Shown here: positions 11,180 through 20,938 of the stretch, piece by piece | Position numbering within the stretch: the first letter of the stretch is position 1 | Layout: each line of letters starts with the position of its first letter | Assembly (NCBI GenBank): GCA_045837725.1 | Contig: JBEWZL010000258.1 | Coordinates: 1 to 63,817 of the forward strand | Direction: 5' to 3' | Length of the DNA stretch: 63,817 bases | Source: Vermamoeba vermiformis | Lineage: Eukaryota > Tubulinea > Echinamoebida | Position numbers and translations under genes: made by a program | The notes under the pieces: model-generated | What the model saw: only the letters and a program-made list of their open reading frames with translations | Told to the model about the DNA's origin: nothing | The model's database searches: none

Positions 11180-11880
11180 CCGTAAGCCCCCCCCGTCCCC
11201 CTGGCGGACGGGGTCTTATTAAATAAATATACCCCCGTCCCCCTGGCGGACGGGTATCAACCAATTTTGTAATTTGTGGATTTCTGAGGCTGAACCTGAA
11301 AGGTTAGGTACTACTTTCCAACCTGACCTCAATGCGGAATCAGCCGCACGAGGTTGCTGATACTTGTAATTGGCTTTATGCCCCCCCCCCGTCCCCCCCT
11401 GGCGGACGGGGTCCTATTAAATAAATATACCCCCGTCCCCCTGGCGGACGGGTATCCATCAAGTATTTCAAGCCCAACATACCTGAGGCTGAACCACACA
11501 GGTCAGGTATAAAGTAAGTACCTAGTGAGGTTGAGGTTGTGCATTAGCATTGAGTATGTACCTGATGCTGAACCTATCAGGTTGAGGTATTTGCTACAAA
11601 CCTGATGCAGGAGGTAAAGGTACATGACAGCGATCCCGAGGTGGATACAGCACCCCCCGTCCGCCAGGCGGACGGGTCCTTATTAAATTAATATACCCCC
11701 GTCCCCCTGGTGGACGGGGTCCTATTAAATAAATATACCCCCGTCCGCCAGGCGGACGGGTATCCATCAATTTTATAACTGGGTATACCTCAGGCTGAAC
11801 CTGGCAGGTTAGGTACTATTTACTTTCCCAGTGTAGCATGGGTTGATAACGTGCCCCCGTCCACCTGGCGGACGGGGTCA
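11180..11880. repeat. GC-rich palindrome cluster, family B
   Basis: About eight GC-rich inverted repeats stand in AT-rich DNA, near 11188, 11232, 11383, 11430, 11653, 11696, 11740 and 11855. The clearest, CCGTCCGCCAGGCGGACGG, is a perfect 9-bp stem around one base; others have CCCCCTGG in place of the loop. Most are separated by TATTAAATAAATATA. Between them are AACCT-NNN-AGGTT type small palindromes. Part is a tandem duplication of the 3' end of the 10480-11154 gene. They could act as hairpins in 3' untranslated RNA or as DNA cruciforms. Confidence 0.8.
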
Positions 11881-11983
11881 GTTATCAACTAAGGCACCAA
11901 TTTCCCAGTATACAGGCTACTCCAAACATCTTGTTTATTTAATGTCACATACATTGGCCATGGGTGGCGGCTGATTTGTACAA

Positions 11984-12945
11984 ATGTTTGATTGGCCTCT
12001 GTGGCTGACTTGCCTCACACCCAACCGCAGCCCCACCAGCCCTAACCCTAAAGGGTATATAATCAATCAGAGTTTATTTAATGGAATTGGGGCGTACGTA
12101 TCTTCTGAAATATGCTTCTGGTTGCTTGAACTGAAAGGTATTTTAATTAAACCGGATTTGCGATCTGTCGAATAATTTATTAAGTACTAGGTGTTCGCCC
12201 TTGGACTAATTTTAGATCATTTTGCGGCCAATCTGCAGAAAACCTGGGCTGCTTGATTCGTATCATCCGCGTATATCTACAATTTATGGAAAAATACATA
12301 GCAACTCACGGCTCTGAATCCACATGCATCAACTACAATGAGTGGAAATGGCAAAACTTTCGTGCCGTATTTTTGCGAGTTTATAGACAACCAAGCGTAT
12401 ACCGATCTGGTCAACGAGTGAAGATTCAGAAATTCTCGTTCGGATTAACGAAAGCAGGCAGCCAAGGAATGAAAATAACTCGCTCTAAAGCTCAATGTTT
12501 TACTCCTGAACTCAGCGAGGATGAGATACCGCCAGCGAGTTGGTCAGAAAAGCGGGTGAATCTGATCGGCAGGAATTCCCTGGGTGTTGGTTGGTTCAGT
12601 TGGTTTGGCGCAGTGGATCGGAAAATTACTCTGGAAAGCGCCCAAAAAGACGTACGTAATAAGTAACTGTTACAGTATTCTTATGAAGTTAACTACTTGA
12701 AGGCGATCCAACTCCGACCAACTTCGAAAGATCTGCTTTTTGGTAAAGAAAAGTCTGAGGAATGCTACAGTAATTTCGACGACGATATGGAAAGCGAGGA
12801 AGATTGCGACTTGAGTACGGAAGAACAAGCCCAACGGAATGACAATAAGCCTGAACCAAAGGAACCGAAGAAAAGAGAATCGCAACGCAAGCGAATAATA
12901 AATCGCCTAAATAAAGAGATGGCTGAAATTGTCTCGCAAAAATAA
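11984..12945 (+). CDS. Nei/NEIL1-derived protein B, lacking the N-terminal catalytic domain
   Basis: Three exons (11984-12137, 12191-12651, 12676-12945) give 294 residues from a real ATG. The first ~27 residues come from the 62-bp telomere-linked block (peptide LTCLTPNRSPTSPNPKGYI). The frame then enters Nei sequence in the middle of the H2TH domain at NQSLFNGIGAYVSSE. The whole N-terminal glycosylase domain with its catalytic Pro and Glu is therefore missing. The rest aligns with copy A (RPW near the exon start, FRAVFLRVYRQPSVY against FRSLFIRIYRQPSVL), and the central exon is 461 nt in both. The C-terminus is acidic and then basic. It cannot be a normal glycosylase; it may bind DNA through H2TH or be a remnant kept open. 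Confidence 0.7.
12000..12062. repeat. Telomere-linked subtelomeric block, copy 2
   Basis: Near-identical to bases 14-75: it ends CCCTAACCCTAAAGGG then TATATAAT. The sequences on both sides differ from copy 1. The right junction falls exactly where Nei-derived coding sequence begins. Confidence 0.85.
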
Positions 12946-12951
12946 ATTTAT

Positions 12952-13910
12952 TTAATAACTTGAATCAGTGACAGAGTCAGACTCATATCCCCACGCCGAA
13001 GGAGAGTCACCAATAGTTACGCTGAACATACATGTTTGTGCCTCGCTATTTTGGAAGGTGTGGCTCGTAATAGCGGTCTGTTTGTAATTTGAATATTTAC
13101 TCCTCGTTGAACTTCGCTGAATTACAGCGTCACTACGTAATACTGGATACAGAGTTTGGTTCGCGTCTTCTTGAATTGATTGAGTTACGTTGTGGCTAAA
13201 TATTTGTTCGAAAAATACACCTTTTTCATAAAGCATTCTGCCGATCTGCCTTTGCTTTTCATTCATGAGACGAAAAGCCCTTTCGATATTATCTTCAACA
13301 TCGATGGACTCGATGGAGTAATCTTCTCTGGTTGCTGGCCTCACCTCGATCTGCAATCGTATTAGTATTAATGACAAGTATCGTTTGCAACAAATATTAC
13401 CTGAAATGCACCATTTGTGAGAACAACGTGATAAAACCTATCCAGGCTCGTTTCGAATAAGACCTGTCTATTCTACGGTCAGTAGTTACTATGGGTTAAT
13501 GAAAAGATCTTACCTCATTTTCTCCAGTTGCGCTCCTGGCCTCGTTTGCTTGGGTCGAGCGCTTTTTAATATTGAATTTACGACGCAAAGTCCAAACCAG
13601 TAGCCCTCACGAGTGCATTGACTAATGTTAACTCGAAGATCGGATATGTTCACGCCTGAAAATAGTTTAGTGCTAACATTTCATCGAAATAATATCAATA
13701 AATACTTACTTAAATTATTATATTGTTCTTTTGCAAGTTGCTTGATTTTAGAAAGACCGATCGACGTCAAATTTGATATTCCCAGTGGACTAATTAGCAA
13801 CTGGCAGGTTTTGACGTCAAACAATATTCTGTGCTCCTTAAAATATCTAACGGTGTTAAAATTGAGTTTTGATTAACCTACACTTACGTGTAGTCCTGAT
13901 CGAGTGACAT
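12952..13910 (-). CDS. Protein X, copy B (unrecognised family)
   Basis: Five exons (13910-13888, 13846-13710, 13655-13514, 13467-13401, 13350-12952) give 255 residues with all phases consistent. Similarity to X-A covers the first ~130 residues: YFKEHRILFDVKTCQLLI against YYKKHRIVVDKRKRLMWL, SNLTSIGLSKIKQLAKEQY against SKITSIGITKIKELAKDIY, and GYWF in both. The C-terminal half differs from X-A; it is Ser/Gln/Asp-rich and lacks the long acidic tail. Function unknown. The ATG lies 62 bp from the divergent H3-like gene, repeating the arrangement of copy A. The stop is 6 bp from the Nei-B stop (convergent). Confidence 0.75.
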
Positions 13911-13972
13911 GTCAAAATAATTTTACTCGTATCCCGATGAATCTTTAATGAAATCAACGAATAGCAACACCC
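13911..13972. promoter_or_regulatory. Probable bidirectional promoter, X-B / H3-like B
   Basis: 62 bp separate the two start codons of this divergent pair, matching the 66-bp gap of the first pair. Inferred from layout only. Confidence 0.5.
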
Positions 13973-14382
13973 ATGCAACACGGCGACGAATCAAAGGAAA
14001 CTAATCCCGAACAAACACAAAGTGAAAGCAACTCAACCTCCAACGTCACAAAACAAATCGAATTGCTTGATTATTATAATAATATGTGTATTGATCGTGT
14101 AGCATTCAGCAGACTTGTTTAGTAAGTGAAATAATTGCGGCAATTATTGTGAGTTGTAAGATCTTACGCGCATCTCTAAATTTATTTTGCAGTGAAATTA
14201 CTCGTTCAGTTAAAGACGACACCCGCTGGAATGGCGATGCTCTATTAATTTTACACGTTATATCCGAGCAATTCCTTGTTGAGTTTTTCGAACTTTGTGG
14301 GATCAAGGCGACTACAGAAGATCGCGTTACGATTACCGCTGCAGATATAAAATCATTTATCAAAACACAGCAGTATTTGTAA
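13973..14382 (+). CDS. Short H3-like histone-fold protein (copy B)
   Basis: Two exons (13973-14121, 14193-14382) give 112 residues. After a 45-residue polar tail (MQHGDESKETNPEQTQ...), the sequence CIDRVAFSRLVYEITRSVKD fits the helix-1 region of histone H3 (LPFQRLVREIAQDF). Then RWNGDALLILHVISEQFLVE fits helix 2, and RVTITAADIKSFI fits loop 2/helix 3 (RVTIMPKDIQLA). This is a complete H3-type fold but very diverged, without the canonical H3 tail or its modifiable lysines. It may pair with H4 in a specialised nucleosome or act in a histone-fold complex. It is the compact counterpart of the 759-residue copy A. Confidence 0.8.
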
Positions 14383-14391
14383 GCCTCTGAT

Positions 14392-14598
14392 TTACATTAT
14401 ACACAAAATAAATTTGAGTACGATTTCTGGACATAGAGCTCGGTTGCCGTACTTGCACCTGACAAGAATACCACAATTTATATTTCGTGGACCAGCATCA
14501 TCTTCGTGCGCATCTACATTTTTCATTATCCCACACGCCACCACGTTAGCACAACAGCGCAACAACAGAGCAATTTCGTGAGATCGGCTTTTGCTCAT
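14392..14598 (-). CDS. Possible small Cys-containing protein
   Basis: A 68-residue frame from an ATG (MSKSRSHEIALLLRCCANVV) contains CGILVRCKYGNRALCPEIVL with several cysteines. It is convergent with H3-like B, stops 10 bp apart. No domain is recognised and no splice evidence supports it; it may be chance. Confidence 0.25.
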   Translation of the reverse strand: MSKSRSHEIALLLRCCANVVACGIMKNVDAHEDDAGPRNINCGILVRCKYGNRALCPEIVLKFILCIM

Positions 14599-14756
14599 GT
14601 AGTCGCATAATTGCTCGTTCAAATAAATGTAAGTTCATTAAACCGACTTGGAACATTTTTTTACGAACGGATTGACATCTTGAATCCGTTCAAACACGAC
14701 AGATCATTCATTTTAAATTTTAAAAAAAATCCCAAAGTATATCGTACTGTTAGCGA

Positions 14757-15066
14757 TGCTGAGAGGGTCTCCAATGACCCGTTGGCAGAGTTATAATGGT
14801 ATGAATTTGAAGCGATCTTGCACGAAGTTTATCAAATTTTTATTCCGTTTAGATTTAAATGACAACCAAGTGTAATGCTAGTATCAATGCTGAGAGGGTC
14901 TCCAATGACCCGTTAGCGGAGTTATTAAGCGTGACACTTTGCGCTGTCTATCCGGATTTATCTGGCTGCTTTTCGAGCAGGCTTGAAGAGAGGGTCACCA
15001 ATGACCCGTCTAATAGCCCAACAGAGTCTAAGTCTTGCGGGGAGGGTCGCCAATGACCCGTCTGCA
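14757..15066. repeat. Hairpin repeat cluster, family C
   Basis: Four copies of GAGGGTCNCCAATGACCCGT occur near 14761, 14892, 14991 and 15044. Each can form a stem GGGTC/GACCC around CCAAT-type loops; the N is T, T, A and G. In the A form the stem extends to GGGTCA/TGACCC. The first two copies share longer flanks (GATGCTGAGAGGG... and TTAGCGGAGTTAT-like). AATAAA follows near 15128. Confidence 0.75.
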
Positions 15067-15194
15067 TGATTGTGACCTGATCGCTTGAGTTGTGACAGAT
15101 TTGATCCGTTCTTTAATCAATTAATTTAATAAATATACGACAAGAGATTGCTGGTTGGATCTTACATGGTTCTTGATTTAAGGACTGCGATAAT

Positions 15195-16080
15195 CTTCTT
15201 GTGCGCGGTGATTAGACCGTCCAGAAGTTGGACGGTCAGATGCTAGTTGCGAATTCGCCCAGATCTGGGAATTTGCAACAAGCAATGCCCTACAATAAAT
15301 CAATACGTATCGATGGTATTACCCGATGTGTACTTACTCCGTTTCAACGCTTCGACGCGTGTCGCCGGGTCACTCAATAGTGAAAATTGTTTAGCTCCGG
15401 ATTCAAATTTGAACAATACTAAATTATGTTATTCATATTTAAGTGCTGCTTTCATTTAATTGATCTATATTAGTTGTTTGTACTTACCTGTAGCGCGATC
15501 GATGCGCACCAACAACTTCTTTCCTGATCGGGATCCGCGACGGGTTATCTATGGACCCCAGTTCCACATCATTTTTCTACATAATAATTATTGTCAATAC
15601 ATTGTTGGAATAATTCTTAACAGGGACCACCTACTTTTAGAGTAATTGATGTTCTGTATTAAAACTTTGATGGATCGAGACAGGCCGAATCTCGATCTCA
15701 CTCATGCACTTCAAGGGTCGCTGCGACGCATAATAACCTGCAATCATGTTAGAGGTAGTACGCTAACCGTTTTTATACATACTTAGACTGCTAATCACTG
15801 CATTAACGGAAATTATAACACACCAGATCGCGCGTCACCGAATTCACTAATGTTTTCCTCAGACCCTTGTACTAACAAATAAACAATGTTAGAACTTCAA
15901 AACAACATATATAACTAATTGACTTACTTTTAGCTCGGTCCACGCAACGTTGCATAAACTCGATCAACGAGGGGCAGGGATGTCAGCGGTAAAAGCGAAG
16001 ATGTACTAATTCTAATAATATTACAGAGTTAGTAAGTATTAATATATTATAATAATAAGCATTAATTACTTACTAATTGA
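15195..16080 (-). ncRNA. Candidate multi-exon spliced non-coding RNA
   Basis: Read on the minus strand, this interval shows a chain of about seven good donor/acceptor pairs: GTAAGT near 16075, GTAAGT near 15929, GTATGT near 15782, GTAGGT near 15634, GTAAGT near 15487 and GTAAGT near 15337, each followed by an AG acceptor 45-80 bp on. The exons are 80-100 nt. No frame stays open through the joined exons. The last exon contains the palindrome ACCGTCCAGAAGTTGGACGGT at 15218-15238, a member of hairpin family E. Splice signals are read by eye; no coding role is supported. Confidence 0.4.
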
Positions 16081-16479
16081 CGGCTGCTAATTTTCTCGCT
16101 GAGTGTCTTTGTCACGGTCGCAATGGGATTCGTGACCGTTCGTTTCCAATACAAGGGACACATTGACTCATCCTGAGAAGAGGTTTGTTAGTAGTGACCG
16201 GTAATAATGTATTTATGGACTTATACGGACTAAGAGGACTTGCGACTGCGCAGTCGATCGTGCGCCGAGTTGAGGTCGTCTGAGAACACTGCACTGACCA
16301 CGCGCAAGCACGTATGAACTACATTATATTGTATAATAAATAAACCGAGAACCAACAAAAAAGCGTAAATTACGAGCACTAGGCTCGATCTGATAATTTT
16401 GAGTTTAACTTGAAAATTTAAAATTGAATTTACAATAAAATAATAATATGATAGGTGGAAATATTATAAGTATTACCTT

Positions 16480-18270
16480 TAATAATCTCGGTCACTGCAC
16501 CGGAGATTCGCACGACTTCGGATTGCGCTCTGAGTCTCGCGCTGGAACGACGCTGCTTGCCGTTTGGCGCGTGTTTAATATCAATTATAACGATATTAAT
16601 AATAATAAATCGACCCTTGTGGTCGATCTGACGCGAATCCAAGTTCGCATCACTTTTCATCCAAATAACTCGCGCTGAACGGCCGTCGCGACCGTGGCGC
16701 GTCACTGTCTGCTGATAATATTCAATGAATAATAATATTTCGACCCTTGTGGTCGATCTGTAAACTTTTAAATAATAATATTTAAACTGACACGCGATTC
16801 GAATTTGTTCTAATCCGACATAACTCGCGCTGAACAGCGGTTGCTGCTGTGACGCGTTACTATCTGCTGTTAATTCATCAGAAGAATATCAATAACTCGA
16901 CCCTTGTGGTCGATCTGTCGCGTGTCTATTATTGAATTAGAATTGATCGAGTTTTCGAAAATGCTGCCATCTTTCGTTAATAGTGCATTAAATTCAATGT
17001 AATATATATACAGCCTATAACTCAAAACATCCATAATATCAAAAATTTAATTTCCCGATCGGTTTTGATCTTATCGCATCAAAGTGCCTGTAATGGCTTG
17101 CAGCCTTGTCCGAGCTCATATGAGTTTTATTGTTTAAATAAACGAACAACCATCGGTGTAATTGAAAGGCAAAGCAAGCAGCTATGATCTCACCCAACTG
17201 CTATCCAAGGAAAGGCCATAATATGTTTCTTTAAAGAAAAATAAACAAATAATTCTACTCTTTTGGCCGATGATACGTTGATCTCAACTTTCTAGAAACT
17301 AAGTGTAATTGGGTATCTTTAGCCGACCTACGCAACGGTCACTTCCTGATTTGGTCGGCCGCACACGTGTCTGCCAAATATTGCTGTTCTGTGTTGGGAA
17401 ATAACCTGGCACGGCCAAATTTTCAGTGAAAGGTATCAATTGACACGTGTCACACTCCGGGCATCCCGGTCCCGTTCACAAATCTATTTCCAAACCCTGA
17501 CACACGCAACAGGATCGACCACAAGGGTCGCACTGTTTATTGAATGGTTCTTTACAATATAATAGCACGCGCCAAACGACTCTCAGCGTCGTTCCAGTGC
17601 GAGACTCAGCGTACGATCTTCAGTCGTGCGAATCTTGGTGCAGTTTTAAGTTATTTCTATCACTTGGTCGATCAATTATTGATTATTTATTGATTATTAG
17701 ACCTGTTAGTGACACGCCACGACGCCAACGTCGTTTCAGCGCGACGTATTTCGGATTAGTCAAATTCGCACGCGTCAATTTTAGAAAGTATTTTTAAACC
17801 GAAGACAGATCGACCACAAGGGTCGATTTATTTATTTGTTGGTATTACAACGTTGTAATTACAGCTGACAGTAACGCGCTGTGGCATCAGAGCCGCTCCA
17901 GTGCGAGTTATTTCGGATCAGAGCTGATGCGAAAATGGCGCACTGGCTATTTCGCATCAGTAATTCAACAGAACGACCACAAAGGTCGTTATATTTATTT
18001 ATTATTGTTAATGAACAACAGATAGTTACGCACCACGGCCACAACGGCCGTTCAGCGCGAGTTATTTCGAGGATTGGCAGTCGCGAACTTGGATTCGCAA
18101 CAGGTTGGCCACAAGGGTCGATTTGTTTATTTAGATAGCTTATTGTTTATTAGCACACACGCGCCAAACGACATTCAGCGTCGTTCCAGCGCGAGACTCA
18201 GCGTACGATCTTCAGCAATCCGAAGTCGTGCGAATCTCGGTGCAGTGACCGAGATTATTCAAGGTAATAA
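16480..18270. repeat. Large imperfect inverted repeat with hairpin family D
   Basis: The left arm (16480-16930) and right arm (17510-18270) are reverse complements over several units. For example, AATCTCGGTCACTGCACCGG near 16490 is mirrored near 18235. A 570-bp AT-rich centre separates them. Each unit of about 120-140 bp carries a 17-bp hairpin, TCGACC-CTTGT-GGTCGA or its reverse, near 16613, 16740, 16899, 17515 and 17809. A variant near 17972, ACGACC-ACAAA-GGTCGT, changes both ends of the outer base pair together. Secondary palindromes such as ACGGCC/GGCCGT sit between. The copies translate to similar peptides (RRSSAR, GAVTEII) with a donor site after them, but these frames follow the repeat and are not convincing genes. 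Confidence 0.7.
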
Positions 18271-19830
18271 TTTTTCATTAATACAGCCACCAATTAACAT
18301 CATTATAAGAATTAATAGTTGTTTTAATTTTTAAAATTACGGCTTTGAACTCAATTTTTACTCTTTATTCTAATCCAACCAAATATTTACTTAATTATGG
18401 TTTTATTAAAATTACAATATACTAACACATTATTGTCAATGTACAGAAACCTGGCACGATGCGCGATCAAATCTGTCCTCGTTCAGCATCGTAAGTTTTT
18501 GAATTTAATAATTATAGCAATGCGTTAATTTCGATATTTTATTAATTCCTAATAGGCGAGAATTAAATGCCTGCACCATAATGATCGCCTTTGTAAAAGA
18601 ACGAGCACGCAGCATCACGTAAGTATTAATCTGTTCATTTTATTATTTACGTTACTAAGTAATTTGAGCACTAATAATTTAATTAGCATATGAAGTAATT
18701 GGTGTTATGACACGATGCTTCTACATCCAAGTCTGCATGCTGTCTTGGTGTTTTGCTCGTACCGTCCAGTTATTGGACGGCCCTTCGTGCCGCACCCTTG
18801 ACACAACACCGTCCAGTTATTGGACGGTCCTTCGTGCCGCGCCCTTGACACAGCACCGTCCAGTTATTGGACGGTCTCCTCAGCGTGGCTCGCACCGTTC
18901 TCGCACTGTCTAACACTTGGACACTTCAAACGATGCTCAATGATGGTGCACGGGGTAAGTTTTTTGATTTAATTTATTTTAAAATCAAATGCGTGGTATC
19001 TAACCTTTTTGTTCTCGTAGCACTCCTGGCCTGATTTTGCTTGCTTACAAGCGTGCACTTGTATATTTTCAAAGATGATTCCTAGCACTGGTAGGCTTGG
19101 CTGAAGTTGGGTAAGACGCTCTGAATTTTAATTGACTTTAATTCACTAATCGATCAGTTCTCTTTCACAACAGCTGTGTGGCTCGCACCGTCCAGTTATT
19201 GGACGGTCTCTTCTGTGGTTTCTTGGAGCGTGGCTTGCACCGTCCAGTTATTGGACGCTCCCTTCAGTGCCACGCCTTGACACAACACCGTCCAGTTGTT
19301 GGATGGTTCCCTCTGCACCGTGCCTCAGTTCGACACCGCCCAGTTATTGGACGGTCCCTTCAGTGCGTGCCGCACTGTCCAAGTCTTGCTTGGCTCAAAC
19401 CGTCCAAATTCTGGACGCTTTTTTTAGTGGCTTGCACCGTCCCCTCTGCCCTCAGTGTGCCACCGTCCAGTTATTGGACGGTACCCTCTGTGCCGCACCC
19501 TCACGTCACACCGACCAAGTGTTGGAGGTTTTGTTGGTGCATTGCTCGCTGACACCATCATTCAGTGCCACCATCCAGTTATTGGATGTGGCTCCTTCTG
19601 CGTCATGTCCCTTCTGTGCCGTCCCTTCAGCGTGCCACCGTCCAGTTATTGGACAGTTCCCTCTGTGCTGTGCCTCAGTTTGACACCGTCCAGTTATTGG
19701 ACGGTCCCTTCAGTGCTAGCATGCATCTTGGATGCTTGGCTCAAACTGTCCAAATTCTGGACACTTTATTGACTGTAAATAAAGTTTTATTTTTGAAAAC
19801 AACTCCTTATTGTTTGACAGGGTGTGCATG
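18200..19830 (+). ncRNA. Candidate spliced transcript carrying hairpin family E
   Basis: Good splice pairs on the plus strand define exons ending at 18263, then 18447-18490, 18556-18618, 18687-18954, 19021-19110 and from 19174 onward. Introns are 63-183 nt with GTAAGT-like donors and TAG/CAG acceptors. AATAAA lies near 19778. The 18687-18954 exon and the exon from 19174 contain the ACCGTCCA...TGGACGGT hairpins. A short frame runs through the first four exons and stops near 18698; the hairpin exons are not plausibly coding. This looks like a long non-coding RNA built around hairpins. Confidence 0.45.
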
Positions 19831-20560
19831 CGCTGTACAGTGTGTGAGGGGGTGTACAGCACGCTACACAGGGGTGCAAGGGGGTGTACAGTGTGCTGTA
19901 TGGGGAAAAAACCTAGCCCCAGCCCTAAATCCTATAAAGTTCACTTCTTTGGACTTAGTTTTTTTTAGGGGTCGGTTTCACGTGATACCGCCCCTTGTGG
20001 GACTTAGTTTTTTTCAAGGGTTGGTTTCACATGATACCGGCCCTTGTTGGACTTTTTTTTTTTTTAAACCTTTTGTGACTTTGTTTTTTTAACCTTTCCT
20101 GTAGGACTTTATCTCACAAGCCTTCACCTTGCCTTTGTCTTGCAGCCTTGCTCTATGATACCTTTGTACACAATTGTAAATTTTAAATAAAAGAATATTT
20201 AATCCCAGCTTTGGTTTATTATTCTCTAGAAACATTGTACAACAACAATAATAAATTTGAATAGGCTTTATTTAAGTTTATTTACTGTGCCATTTTGAAT
20301 ACATAAAATAGAATTTTCAGTCAAAAGTTTAACAAAAAATGAGTTTAAGAGCTCTTTCGCAAACTCGCACCGTCCAAGTCTTGGACACTTTATTGGTCAT
20401 ATCTTGCTCCGTCCAGTTATTGGACAGTCCCAGTGCCTAGCTCGAACCATCCAAGTTTTCGACACTTGTCTCAAACTGTCCAAATTCTGGACGCTTTTTT
20501 TCCAGCACGGCTCGACACAGTCCGCTCTGCCCTCAGTGTGTCACCGTCCAGTTATCCTGG
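18761..20560. repeat. Hairpin array, family E
   Basis: About 17 copies of ACCGTCCA-GTTAT-TGGACGGT (8-bp stem, 5-base loop), near 18761, 18808, 18854, 19186, 19239, 19287, 19334, 19404, 19460, 19568, 19637, 19684, 19745, 20367, 20409, 20475 and 20543. Variants include paired changes: CGTCCA/TGGACG becomes TGTCCA/TGGACA near 19745, and CATCCA/TGGATG near 19568. Others keep a G-U pair (TGGATGGT near 19300). The loop varies among GTTAT, AATTC and AGTCT. Spacers are unlike each other apart from CTT(C/T)-rich strings, so this is not a CRISPR array. Confidence 0.85.
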
Positions 20561-20750
20561 ACATGTTTGTAATTATAATAAAGTTTTGTATTTAAAAACT
20601 TTTATTGGGTTTATGCTTTCCAGGGGTTCAAGGGGTGTACAGCATGCCATACGGGGGTGTGAAGGGGTGTACAGTGTGCCGTATGGGGGTTCAAGGGTGT
20701 ACAGTGTGCTGTATGGGGGGAAAAATCCTAGCCCCAGCCCCAAATCATTT
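19800..20750. repeat. Duplicated 3' module after hairpin array E
   Basis: Two related segments (about 19765-19955 and 20570-20750) each begin with an AATAAAGTTTT string after a run of family E hairpins. Each continues with GGGGTGTACAG units (three or more per copy) and ends with CTAGCCCCAGCCC. This is a direct duplication of hairpins plus downstream module about 800 bp apart. A frame from about 20720 to 20933 ending in a basic peptide (KKHKYNKKFRRMAERHANK) could be a small coding exon but is not supported further. Confidence 0.55.
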
Positions 20751-20938
20751 AAAATCAGCTTTGATGTGGCATTCAAACGGTACGTGCTTCATGGCAACGG
20801 TTTCAGTACTAATCCCATCGAAGATCTTGACAATCAAGCCACACCAACTGCAACACTGCAAAAGAAGCACAAGTACAATAAGAAGTTCCGCCGCATGGCT
20901 GAAAGACATGCAAACAAAATGAAGCTCAGTTAATCTTC

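Noticed and set aside
16430-18334. RRSSAR/GAVTEII peptides in both arms of the inverted repeat as genes
   Set aside because: Similarity follows the nucleotide repeat in both arms and no ATG-led frame with a plausible domain was found; one short spliced frame ends near 18698 but is not convincing.
18707-20092. Open frames of 60-175 codons through the hairpin arrays
   Set aside because: Their peptides simply repeat the hairpin in three frames (SSYWT, PVIGR, QLLD types), have no splice logic of their own and differ in stops between copies.
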